From an uncultured Chlorobiaceae bacterium (GTDB lineage: Bacteria; Bacteroidota; Chlorobiia; Chlorobiales; Chlorobiaceae): 64,000 nucleotides of DNA. This document shows positions 35,303 through 43,058 of this stretch, in pieces. The position numbers and the translations under genes are program-made. Positions within the stretch are counted from its first letter, which is position 1. Every line of letters begins with the position of its first letter. The notes under the pieces were generated by a model. That model ran no database searches and was not told the DNA's origin. It was given only the letters and a program-made list of their open reading frames with translations. The stretch is from the NCBI GenBank assembly GCA_903994365.1, contig CAJEXL010000002.1, forward strand, positions 81,169 through 145,168, written 5' to 3'.

Positions 35303-35533
35303 ATGCAAACCCATGACCGTATTACCATAGACCCCAATATTTGTCACGGGAAGCCATGTATTCGCGGACTGCGTTATCCAGTTGAAAACGTGCTTGAATG
35401 GCTGGCTGGCGGAATGACCATTGATGATATTCTGGGCGACTATGAGGATCTTGAACGAGATGATATTCTCGCTACGTTAGCTTATGCTGCCCGATTAGCG
35501 CATATCAAGAGCACCAAAGTTCTGGCAGCATGA
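35303..35533 (+). CDS. DUF433 antitoxin
   Basis: 76 residues with the DUF433 pattern: RITIDPNICHGKPCIRGLR, PVENVLEWLAGGMTIDDIL and YAARLA. These small helix-turn-helix proteins pair with DUF5615 toxins. It has an AGGA ribosome site and overlaps the next gene by four bases. Confidence 0.9.
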   Translation: MQTHDRITIDPNICHGKPCIRGLRYPVENVLEWLAGGMTIDDILGDYEDLERDDILATLAYAARLAHIKSTKVLAA

Positions 35534-35883
35534 AGTTTCTGGTAGATGCTCAACTGCCTCGCCGTTTTTGCGATTGGTTACGGGAACGTGGTCATGATGC
35601 TCTGCATACCCTCGACCTGGAGTTGGGCAACCAAACACCCGATTGTGACATCATCCTTATGGCCGACAGGGATGGTCGTATTGTTGTAACCAAGGATGAT
35701 GACTTTGTTCAGTCTTTTCTGTTGCGAAAGACTCCTCAACGGCTGATGCTGGTTGCTTCAGGCAATATCGGCAATGCAGAACTTGAGCGGTTGATTATTG
35801 CAGCATTGCCTACGATAACAGAGGCTTTCGCAACAGCCCATTACATCGAGATAGGCAGAAATTCAGTGATTGTTCATGAGTAA
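35530..35883 (+). CDS. DUF5615 PIN-like toxin
   Basis: 117 residues: MKFLVDAQLPRRFCDWL, GHDALHTLDLELGNQTPDCD, and IVVTKDDDFV with the acidic residues of the Mut7-C/PIN-like fold. An intact DUF433/DUF5615 TA pair; the RNase role is inferred from the fold. Confidence 0.9.
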   Translation: MKFLVDAQLPRRFCDWLRERGHDALHTLDLELGNQTPDCDIILMADRDGRIVVTKDDDFVQSFLLRKTPQRLMLVASGNIGNAELERLIIAALPTITEAFATAHYIEIGRNSVIVHE

Positions 35884-36242
35884 ATGGGTTGGTCTTACCC
35901 CAGAACCATCGCCATAGCTGCAACTCCCGCATCCTCCGATAAAGCCCATCGCTGGCCATCAACTCTCCATGCACGCCTGCTCCACAATCCGCCTCTTTTC
36001 AGCGTTAAGCTTGTCAGGGAAATTATAGCCCGCCCAAGCCTGCCAGTCTTTATACCGGAGTCACTTCCCAAAAAGGAACCCTCCCCGCATGAAAGGTACT
36101 CAAAGTCCCCCAGAGCAAGATTTGACTCAGTTGCTTATCGTCACACTCCTCTTTAAATTGCATTTTATAAGCGCCAGAACTTTACAGTAAACGCTCTTGT
36201 ATTCGCCAGGCTGGCAACATAAAAAGCTGAAGTAGTCTATGC
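35884..36242. other. Spacer with a possible gene scrap
   Basis: No full gene. On the minus strand, 36057-35960 reads RYKDWQAWAGYNFPDKLNAE and ends in a stop, which looks like the end of a lost gene I cannot name. The rest shows no feature. Confidence 0.3.
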
Positions 36243-36358
36243 CCACAATACTTGTCAGACTTGGATGGAGATTATTTTCTACGCCAGTAAGGACAAACCA
36301 ATCCATGTCCATTGCCGGAATAGTGACAATGAGATGAATTTCAAACGAGACGCAAGCA
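36243..36358 (+). pseudogene. DUF4160 N-terminal remnant
   Basis: MPTILVRLGW from about 36240 is followed, after a frameshift near 36268, by IIFYASKDKPIHVHCRNSDN, the DUF4160 hallmark with the HVH motif. It runs directly into the DUF2442-like copy, the usual gene order for this pair. Both are damaged here. Confidence 0.65.
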
Positions 36359-36615
36359 ATGAACAACCATCATGATATTAGGAACATACAGTTTGAAGAA
36401 GACTTTTTTGAGGTCACTGTTGATGGAATAGCCAGAAGATTTGAACTGAAAACAGTATCGACTTTGCTCAATCAAGCTTCGAAGCAGAAAGGGAAATATT
36501 CGAGGTCTCGCCATCCGGGTATGGGATACATTGGCCTCTTCTGGATGAGGATATCTCAATTGATGCGCTTTTGGGCATTGTCAGTGCACCTGCAAGGAAC
36601 AGAAAAACTGCATAA
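36359..36615 (+). pseudogene. DUF2442-like protein, frameshifted copy
   Basis: Same gene as 30036 (NIQFEEDFFEVTVDGIARRF), but one base is missing near 36480-36500, so the continuation (GYGIHWPLLDED, ISIDALLGIVSAPA) is in another frame and ends at 36615. Confidence 0.8.
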
Positions 36616-36634
36616 CAAAAAAGGAGATTACCTT

Positions 36635-36823
36635 ATGTCCACAATGATGAAAAAGGAAGAAGCGCATAAACTCATTGACCTTCTGCCCCCGAAAGCTACA
36701 TGGGATGACCTGATGCACGAAATATACGTTCGTGAAGCAATTGAGCGCGGCTTGGCAGACAGCAATGCAGACCGAACCAAGGACGTACAAGAAGTCCGCG
36801 CTAAGTATGGCCTGCCAGAATGA
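36635..36823 (+). CDS. Antitoxin of ParE-type pair, copy 2
   Basis: 62 residues, differing from the copy at 20230 in few positions. AAAGGAGA lies nine bases before ATG 36635. It overlaps its toxin by four bases. Confidence 0.8.
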   Translation: MSTMMKKEEAHKLIDLLPPKATWDDLMHEIYVREAIERGLADSNADRTKDVQEVRAKYGLPE

Positions 36824-37104
36824 AGGTACACTGGACAGTTACAGCCGAGGGACATTTGGATGCCATCCACGGTCATATTGCGCTGGATTCGCCGGTATAT
36901 GCCAAACGTATGGTCGATCACCTGACCCAAAAATCCCTACAGATCGCTGATTTCCCATTGTCAGGCCGAAGGGTTCCTGAATATGAGAATGATCAGATTC
37001 GTGAAGTCATAGAAGGCCCTTACCGCATCATTTATCATATTAAATCAGAACAGATTGATGTTGTTGCTGTGATCCACGGCGCAATGAATCTCCTTCACTC
37101 GTGA
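36820..37104 (+). CDS. ParE-type toxin, copy 2
   Basis: 94 residues, almost the same as the copy at 20415 (changes near the start and RMVDHLTQKSLQ). The ParE pattern is complete, so this module is probably active and can cross-talk with copy 1. Confidence 0.85.
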   Translation: MKVHWTVTAEGHLDAIHGHIALDSPVYAKRMVDHLTQKSLQIADFPLSGRRVPEYENDQIREVIEGPYRIIYHIKSEQIDVVAVIHGAMNLLHS

Positions 37105-37340
37105 GAAAAAACACCACCAATGTCACTCCAAACCCAAACGCACAGTCAGACAGCAAATTTCATCTGGAGCATCTGCAATATGCTCCATGGCCCCTATAAA
37201 CGGAATGAGTATTAAAAAGTCATTCTTCCCTTGACAGTCTTGGGACGCTTTGACTGCATTCTTGAACCACCAAAGTCAAAGTGCCTGGAAAAGAAGCAGA
37301 ATACCAACCTCCTTATCATGATTTATACTGAAATTCAAAC
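37105..37340. other. Spacer with a repeat and a hairpin
   Basis: A 38-base stretch (aatgtcactccaaacccaaa..., 37120-37159) recurs at 41412-41452 after the other ParE remnant, so it travels with that TA unit. GGAGCAT-ctgcaat-ATGCTCC (37166-37186) forms a perfect hairpin, a possible terminator-like structure without a U run. Confidence 0.45.
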
Positions 37341-38234
37341 ATGAATCCGAACGATCTCATTATTTACAAAACGCCGGATGGAAAAGCTTCGGTAGCACTC
37401 TATGCGCATGGCGATGATGTCTGGCTAACACAAAAGCAGTTAGCCGATCTTTTTGCCACCTCCAAGTCAACCATCAGTGAACATATCACTAATATCTTGC
37501 AAGAAAAAGAGTTAGATGAAAATTCAGTTGTTCGGAATTTCCGAACAACTGGCAATGACGGCAAAGAATATTTGATAACGCACTATGCGTTGCCAATGAT
37601 ATTGGCTATTGGTTTTCGTGTGCGGAGTATGCGAGGGAACCAGTTCAGACAATGGGCTAACCGTCACCTCAGTGAGTATATGGTAAAGGGCTTTATCATG
37701 GATGATGAACGGTTGAAAAATCCCGATGGTCGTCCGGATTATTTTGACAAGACCGACTTTCCGAAAGCCGATGTCAGGAAGGTACTGACTCCCTATTCTG
37801 ATCGTATGAAAAAATTGATCGAGGACCCTGAGAGTTTCTACACCCCCAAAAAACGCCCATCAGGCCATGACATCAGTGACGCGTTTGGCAAGGATAACGG
37901 TGGAGCAATTCCTTCAAACCTTCTCTCAATACCGAATACCGATAGCAATTCGAACTATCTGCGGATATTCAAGGAGCTCGGCATTGAACGCCATCCGGCA
38001 AGATTCCCTTCAGAACTCCCTGCATTTTTTATCAAGATGTTGACCGACGAGGACGATGTTGTGCTCGACATTTTTGGAGGTTCAAACACCACCGGATTCA
38101 CCACAGAAGCTCTCAGGAGAAAGTGGATAACCTTTGAGATCAATCCGGAATATCTCTCTTCATCCATCATCAGGTTCCTTGATGGCGAGTTTTTCCATCA
38201 TCAGGCAGAACCTTGTCTGGGCCTTTTCGTATAA
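37341..38234 (+). pseudogene. Chimeric ORF: RhuM N-part + methyltransferase C-part + ccoI tail
   Basis: 297 codons in one frame but from three genes. Codons 1 to about 133 are a RhuM-family protein (VWLTQKQLADLFATSKSTIS, LPMILAIGFRVRS, FRQWANRHLSEYMVKGF) up to NPDGRPDYFD. From about 37750 it is the N4 methyltransferase C-terminal part (KTDFPKADVRKVLT, DDVVLDIFGGSNTTGF). From about 38187 it is ccoI 3' sequence read out of frame (HHQAEPCLGLFV). No complete domain set remains for either enzyme. The chance in-frame fusion could be expressed but is best seen as recombination debris. Confidence 0.85.
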
Positions 38235-38331
38235 TCTCATAGCGCTGCCACTTGCCATGTCGGGGGTACTGCACCCCATCATCTCCGCACTGCTGATGGT
38301 AAGCAACTCCCTGCGGCTGAAAAACCTGTGA
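38190..38331 (+). pseudogene. ccoI 3'-end fragment, copy 3
   Basis: tttttccatcatcaggcaga and on to the stop match ccoI from about 17742, with 15 bases missing (the segment accagctcccttgtt of the native gene). Followed by ccoS and safE copies as in the other two loci. Confidence 0.85.
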
Positions 38332-38341
38332 CCAAGCAACC

Positions 38342-38500
38342 ATGAGCAGCACCTTTTACCTGATCGGCATCGGTTTTTTTGTCGGCATCGCCGCATGGTT
38401 CCTCTTTATCTGGGCCGTCAAAAGCTGCCAGTTCGACGAGCCAGCAAAAGCGGCAAAGCCCCCAAAGCTCAGAACGCCCGCAAAGAGGAAGAGCCCATGA
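38342..38500 (+). pseudogene. ccoS: ccoS with in-frame deletion, copy 3
   Basis: 52 residues: the membrane helix and AVKSCQFDE are present, but DPEAPKYRMLDDDD is deleted, so the soluble signature is gone and Gly is changed to Cys. The KAAKPPKLRTPAKRKSP tail matches copy 1 rather than copy 2, so this copy derives from copy 1. Confidence 0.8.
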
Positions 38501-39170
38501 GCAGCGCCCCCCCCCCTTCTCGCCATGCTGCTCTCCGGACTTGCCGGAGGATTCGGCCACTGCATCAGCATGTGCGGGCCGGTGGTTGCCGCCATCACCG
38601 TTGGCGAAACCCGGCAGGGAGTGCTTCACCACCTCTACAACCTCGGGCGAATCACCACCTACACCATCCTCGGCGCCCTTGTCGGCCTCTCCGGTTAATT
38701 CCTTGTGCTTGCAGCTTCCATCGAGCAGCTCCAGCGCACCATCATGATCATCACCGGACTCTCCATCATCCTCATGGGCCTCTCCACCGCCAAGTAGCTG
38801 CTGCTCCCTGCTTTAACCAAAAGCTGCACCCCCGTAACTCACTCATCCAAAAGATCATGGCCCTCTTCAAAGCCCCCCGCTCCATCGGCGCTTATTACCC
38901 GATGGGCATCGTCCTCGGCTTTCTCCCCTGCGGCCTCACCTACACCGCCCTCCTCGCCGCCGCACGAGCCGACATGGAGGCACCTCACCCCTTCGCCGGA
39001 ATGCTCCAAGGCGCCCTGATGATGATGCTCTTCGGCACTGGCACCTCTCGCTGATTCTTGTTGGGAAGGTGGTAAACACCATCAGCGGCAAAACAAGGAG
39101 ATGGTTTTACCGTGTAGCCAGTTTGATTATGATTGCTACCGGGGTTTGGTTTGTGGTGCGGGGATGGTGA
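38497..39170 (+). pseudogene. SafE-type gene, decayed copy 3
   Basis: Begins like the other copies, but the C run near 38508 is longer (frameshift), one stop (TAA) is at 38697 in SG*FLVL, another (TAG) lies at about 38796, and several bases are deleted further on. The GFLPCGLTY region is still readable near 38925. Not functional. Confidence 0.9.
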
Positions 39171-39884
39171 AAGGAGAGCCTGAACGAGATTCGGCAGTTT
39201 CACATGATTTGAACCTGAATTGAGCGATTCATCCGCAATTGGTTTAGGCTTTACAGGATTTAAGTGCTTATTTTTAGAATCGTTATAGATTATGTAATGT
39301 GCTATGGTGCTCTTAACCCATTGGGTGTGGCTATTTTGAACTGGGAAATCAACGCTTATTTATTTTAAAAATAATGCTTTAGAAATATTAATTAACGCAC
39401 TTTTTCATTACAGATCGCTCAATTCAGGTTGAAATTTGATTATCATTGGAATTAAGTTTCATATTTCCGCAAAGAAGACAAATCAGTCAAATTATTTTTT
39501 TACATCAAAACCAGACAAAATCGTAAATGAAAAGGCAGTTAGCGATATTTATCCCTAATTTCAGGCCGATCATAAAAGAATGCGATTACTTCCTGTCTGA
39601 TATCATTTACAAACCAAAACACAAGGGTATGAACAGTATAATTCCACCAAAGTAAATAAAAAACTCTATCATACTTTACGCATCAAGAGGCGGGGAATAT
39701 GACCCATAGAGATTTATAAAAAGCAGCTAGAAAAAAGGTACACATGTTAATCATAAAAAAATTGTTAATCCTGTTAAAAATATTTTAGCCAAATATTAAG
39801 TTGCTTCAAAAGGATTACGGAACGACTTTTCGTTGATCGCTTAACTCTTGCTGCAAGAGTGGTAATTTTTTAACTAAACAAACT
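39171..39884. other. AT-rich spacer of about 700 bases
   Basis: I see no gene. The base composition is visibly richer in A and T than the cco or cyd genes, as is the gene block that follows (39885-40980), suggesting a foreign segment. Its left end keeps the ggcagtttcacatgatttga scrap also seen at 28060. Confidence 0.5.
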
Positions 39885-40289
39885 ATGTATTGGATGTTTA
39901 TAATAATCACAACGGTTGTAATTATTGCAACCGCGCTTCTTTTTGGCTTTAAAAAATTTTTAAAAATATTTTTTTTACCGAACAAAGAAGAGGCATTAGC
40001 AAGGAAAATGGCAATTACTGGAGTTGCGGCAATTTTATATTCAATTTACCACTACATGACTGCAATATTTATTGCCGCCACGATTGTCATATCATTAAAT
40101 TCTTTTGGGTATTCTTTTTGGATAATTGTCATTATCATGTGGACAATTAATGCGTTAAACGGACTGTTAGTTCTAATTATAAATTCCAAGTCTGATATAG
40201 ATTTAACTCTTTACGCAGGCCTTGGGCGGATAGTTGATACACTAACAACAAAAAAAATATCTGGAAGCTTGATAAGTATTTTTTTATAA
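39885..40289 (+). CDS. AT-rich hypothetical membrane protein
   Basis: 134 residues with about three to four helices (MFIIITTVVIIATALLFGF, AITGVAAILYSIYHYMT, WIIVIIMWTINALNGLLVLI). Not recognised. It ends ...LISIFL, with the zero-frame stop TAA directly after T-TTT-TTA (40280-40286), a canonical slippery heptamer. The -1 frame is open for 57 more codons to 40459 and encodes another helix. Confidence 0.65.
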   Translation: MYWMFIIITTVVIIATALLFGFKKFLKIFFLPNKEEALARKMAITGVAAILYSIYHYMTAIFIAATIVISLNSFGYSFWIIVIIMWTINALNGLLVLIINSKSDIDLTLYAGLGRIVDTLTTKKISGSLISIFL

Positions 40290-40324
40290 TTAAGATCGTC
40301 ATTTGGGATGGCCCAGGTGAATTA

Positions 40325-40459
40325 ATGATTTTCTTACGACCAAAAATAACGAGTAAACGGTTCGCTGTAATTATTTTTTTATTTGCAGCAGGTTTTCAGA
40401 TGATTCCTTGGGTACTAATTTATTTAAAAAGCTATGACGGTCTAAATCAATTATTTTAA
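40325..40459 (+). CDS. Small ORF or -1 frame extension with one membrane helix
   Basis: ATG 40325, four bases after AGGTGA, opens a 44-codon frame: MIFLRPKITSKRFAVIIFLF, then a helix ending PWVLIYL. It ends 11 bases before the GNAT start. It is either a separate small protein or the tail of the preceding membrane protein reached by -1 slippage; the frame is the -1 frame of that gene. The sequence cannot decide between these. Confidence 0.5.
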   Translation: MIFLRPKITSKRFAVIIFLFAAGFQMIPWVLIYLKSYDGLNQLF

Positions 40460-40470
40460 AAATTTCCACA

Positions 40471-40980
40471 ATGAAGGGGCTAGTAGTAACAAATAAAGAT
40501 CGCAGAATGGTTGAGGCCATACTTGCAATAGAGGATTTATTCCCTAAAAAACTTATGTATGGGGAATCTGATATCAGGGACAATTTAGAAAATAAGAATA
40601 ATATGAATATTATCGCCGAAGATGATGATGGGAATATTATTGGATATGCACTATTTATTCCTCATGAAGATGCCGTTAAATTTTTAAGAACAGACGACCC
40701 TCTAATGGAATATAATTATAAAAAAACAGCGTACCTTGATCAAATTGCTGTAGTTAAAGATATAGGAGTAGATAGGTATCTGGTTTTTAATTTTCTTTTA
40801 GAATGTCTTGGTATTGAGGCAATAAAAAGAGGATATGAACAATGGTCATCTCACATAGCAATACCTATAGACATTATCATAAGAAAGAAGTATAATGGTA
40901 AAATTTTTACAAAAAAAACAAGACAAGTTAAAATGCCGTCGTATGATGGCATTTTCATTTACATGGAAGGTTTGCCATAA
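40471..40980 (+). CDS. GNAT-like N-acetyltransferase
   Basis: 169 residues. The GNAT core can be read in DDDGNIIGYALFIP (beta 3-4), AYLDQIAVVKDIG (motif A start) and LVFNFLLECLGIEAIKRGYE, a glycine-poor variant of the acetyl-CoA loop, so the fold is likely but weak. Low GC and isolation from its neighbours suggest transfer together with the membrane protein upstream. Substrate unknown. Confidence 0.6.
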   Translation: MKGLVVTNKDRRMVEAILAIEDLFPKKLMYGESDIRDNLENKNNMNIIAEDDDGNIIGYALFIPHEDAVKFLRTDDPLMEYNYKKTAYLDQIAVVKDIGVDRYLVFNFLLECLGIEAIKRGYEQWSSHIAIPIDIIIRKKYNGKIFTKKTRQVKMPSYDGIFIYMEGLP

Positions 40981-41049
40981 TTTTTTAAGGTCAGATCTTT
41001 TTTGTCACTTTTCTTGTCAGCAAACGCTCGGTACCCCCGTTCTTAGATC

Positions 41050-41082
41050 GTTACGAGGGGCTGCTTGCGAACGTCTCGTAAC
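41050..41082. other. Nested inverted repeats
   Basis: GTTACGAG (41050-41057) pairs with CTCGTAAC (41075-41082), and ctgct (41061-41065) with agcag (41083-41087), which would form an H-type pseudoknot. It lies between the GNAT gene and a ParE remnant. Function unknown. Confidence 0.3.
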
Positions 41083-41212
41083 AGCAGGACATTAGGCATC
41101 ACCTCAGAATTGTGATTTCAAAACACGATAAGCATTTTTTATCGGGATATATTCTTTTCCACAAAAGCTTATCTGAACTTGCTATATTTTCGTGGACGGT
41201 GTGAGAAACCAC

Positions 41213-41391
41213 AAAATATACGTTCGTGAAACAATTGAGCGCGGCTTGGCGGACAGCAATGCAGGCCGAACCAAGGATGTACAGAAAGTCCGTACGAAAT
41301 ATGGCCTGCAAGAATGAAAGTACACTGGACAGCTACCGCCGAGGGAGATTTGGATGCTATCTTCGACGCACCGGATCTTCTTCACTCATGA
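41213..41391 (+). pseudogene. Remnant of the ParE-type pair, copy 3
   Basis: IYVRETIERGLADSNAGRTK and YGLQE are the end of the antitoxin. The toxin start MKVHWTATAEGDLDAIF joins its end DLLHS in frame after a deletion of about 70 codons. Both genes are dead. Confidence 0.85.
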
Positions 41392-41411
41392 GAAAACAAC
41401 AACAGAACCCC

Positions 41412-41452
41412 CAACGTCACTCCAAACCCAAACGCACAGCCAGACAGCAAAC
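41412..41452 (+). repeat. Copy of the 37120-37159 segment
   Basis: gtcactccaaacccaaacgc and neighbours recur after ParE copy 2; downstream scrap of the same TA unit. Confidence 0.7.
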
Positions 41453-41468
41453 TCTGTAATCTGATCCG

Positions 41469-41617
41469 AGCTTCTATTCTGGCATGGGTATCTGAAACAT
41501 ATTTGGCAAGATCATGCTCAGCTTTGTCTGTCCAGAATTTTTTGGGTTTTGACTTTTTCAATCAGAAGCTCATGATCATTCATCAGGTTTCCCCGAAAAT
41601 AATTTTCATGGGGCGCT
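41469..41617 (-). pseudogene. Copy of the small PIN-partner gene, frameshifted
   Basis: Minus strand from about 41580: MNDHELLIEKVKTQKILD, then one extra base shifts the frame (RQS stop). Matches 32110-32276, including the last codons of the PIN gene. The rest of both genes is missing. Confidence 0.8.
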
Positions 41618-41715
41618 TTGCACCTCTCATCGAAAAGCAGGGTTACTTTCGATAATGTAATCAGATATTGTAAATTTTTTTGAACGCATAAGCTGTTATC
41701 AACTCTGTCGCGACC

Positions 41716-41892
41716 ATGAACACAAAACATTTACAACAAGCAAGTATGTTCGACGTTCACGAGCAGATCGAACTCGTTGAGGCAATCTGGAATGGCATCG
41801 TTCGTCGAGATGCTGCGTCATCAAGAATCATGATCGGCGCACTCTGCTGCAGGACTCGGGCGATAGCGATGCGCTTCTTTCGCCGCAACTAA
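41716..41892 (+). pseudogene. Addiction-module antitoxin remnant
   Basis: MNTKHLQQASMFDVHEQIEL, VEAIWNGIVRRDAASS is the start of a CHP02574-like antitoxin; it then runs into arginine-rich out-of-frame sequence (RTRAIAMRFFRRN). No toxin follows. Confidence 0.65.
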
Positions 41893-42023
41893 ATTTCATG
41901 CCGTGCTGCCCGCACCATTTGGGGGAGTATTTACGAAATATTTGCAAAAAAAGTTATTCTTTGGACAGTGGTACCTTCAGCAGATTGAACAGAGATTGAT
42001 TTATCGGAAATCAGTATACTACG

Positions 42024-42284
42024 ATGGGCAAGTACTCCAAACTCAAGGAAAAAATCCTGTCAGGTACGGCGGACAACAATATTGAGTTTCGGGAACTCTG
42101 TCGGCTCCTCATTCGCCTCGGATTTGAAGAGCGTGTGAGGGAAGATCATCATATATTTGTAAAGGATAACATTTCAGAAATTATCAACTTGCAGCCAAAC
42201 GGAAGTAAAGCAAAGCCTTATCAGGTTAAGCAGGTCAGATCAATTTTAATAAAGTATATACTCGGAGATGCCGATGTCGATTAA
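42024..42284 (+). CDS. hicA: HicA-type mRNA interferase toxin
   Basis: 86 residues: a dsRBD-like fold with LCRLLIRLGFEERVREDHHI (catalytic His in DHHIFVK) and IINLQPNGSKAKPYQVKQVR. HicA cleaves mRNA. The frame is intact and overlaps hicB. Confidence 0.88.
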   Translation: MGKYSKLKEKILSGTADNNIEFRELCRLLIRLGFEERVREDHHIFVKDNISEIINLQPNGSKAKPYQVKQVRSILIKYILGDADVD

Positions 42285-42486
42285 ATACGAATTGATTATC
42301 TACTGGAGCAAAGAAGACAATGCTTTTATTGTGGATGTCCCGGAACTTCCCGGGTGTATGGCTGATGGAGCGACTTATGAAGAGGCCGTAACGAATGCTC
42401 AAAGAGTTATTGAAGAGTGGGTCGAAACTGCTCATTCACTTGGCAGGCCAGTGCCGGAACCAAAGGGGCGGTTGATGTATGCTTGA
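42274..42486 (+). CDS. hicB: HicB-type antitoxin
   Basis: 70 residues from ATG 42274, six bases after GGAG (an in-frame ATG at 42268 is too close to it). YELIIYWSKEDNAFIVDVPE, LPGCMADGATYEEA and AQRVIEEW are the HicB partial RNase H fold. It has no DNA-binding C-terminal domain, so it is a short HicB. Overlaps hicA by 11 bases. Confidence 0.9.
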   Translation: MSIKYELIIYWSKEDNAFIVDVPELPGCMADGATYEEAVTNAQRVIEEWVETAHSLGRPVPEPKGRLMYA

Positions 42487-42503
42487 TCATGGGAACAGAA
42501 CAC

Positions 42504-42767
42504 TCAGTAAAGAAACCCGAATAGCCACAGTGGAATTTTGTTCTGAAATCCTGTCTCGATATCGTCAGCGACAACAAAGCTTTTCTCGACTCCGCTGATT
42601 TGGTTGAATCCCTTCCCTTTTCCTCCTATTTCAAAGGTATACTCTGACTTGAAAATAAAATCCCCTTTGGCTGAAAGCTCAATGGTGTTTTCAACAAGGC
42701 CTGGATGGAGGGCGCGGGCATTGCGCAGTTGATTGACGAAGAAGAGTTCCCGCAAGGTGCCGGTATT
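42504..42767 (-). pseudogene. AAA ATPase C-terminal fragment, copy 2
   Basis: The last ~83 codons of the ATPase at 30594 (LRELFFVNQLRNA, FEIGGKGKGFNQIS, PLWLFGFLY) with a few changes. Cut near 42767; the AAA domain is missing. Confidence 0.9.
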
Positions 42768-43058
42768 GAGCTATTTGCTGCTTTTTAATTCCTGCGGTGA
42801 ACATTGAGCTGCATCAGCCAGATTGCCTGGCACTTCAAGAAGAAGTTGCATGATTTTCTCCGGAATCGAATAATTATAGCTTGCCAGATGGTAAGCTCCA
42901 TTAAAACCTAAACTGTGCGATAATCAAAGCCAAGTACCCACCCTACGGGAAACTCATTACACCCGGAAACCATTTCCGTAGAGGCCCACCCGTTGCATCA
43001 AACCCATTTATTATGTACAATACGGCACTTTTTTCAAAAATACGGACAAGCATGAACC
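42768..43058. other. Spacer with gene scrap and cydD upstream region
   Basis: On the minus strand, 42900-42771 reads AYHLASYNYSIPEKIMQLLL, EVPGNLADAAQCSPQELKSS and a stop, the end of a lost gene I cannot name. Nearer cydD, CGGAAA-cca-TTTCCG type symmetry occurs at about 42965; no promoter is convincing. Confidence 0.4.

Noticed and set aside
36127..36366. Minus-strand 79-codon frame
   Set aside because: Antisense to the DUF4160 remnant, which explains the sequence better.
40931..40956. Hairpin AAAATGCC...GGCATTTT near the end of the GNAT gene, like a terminator
   Set aside because: It lies within the coding frame before the stop; no U run in a useful place.
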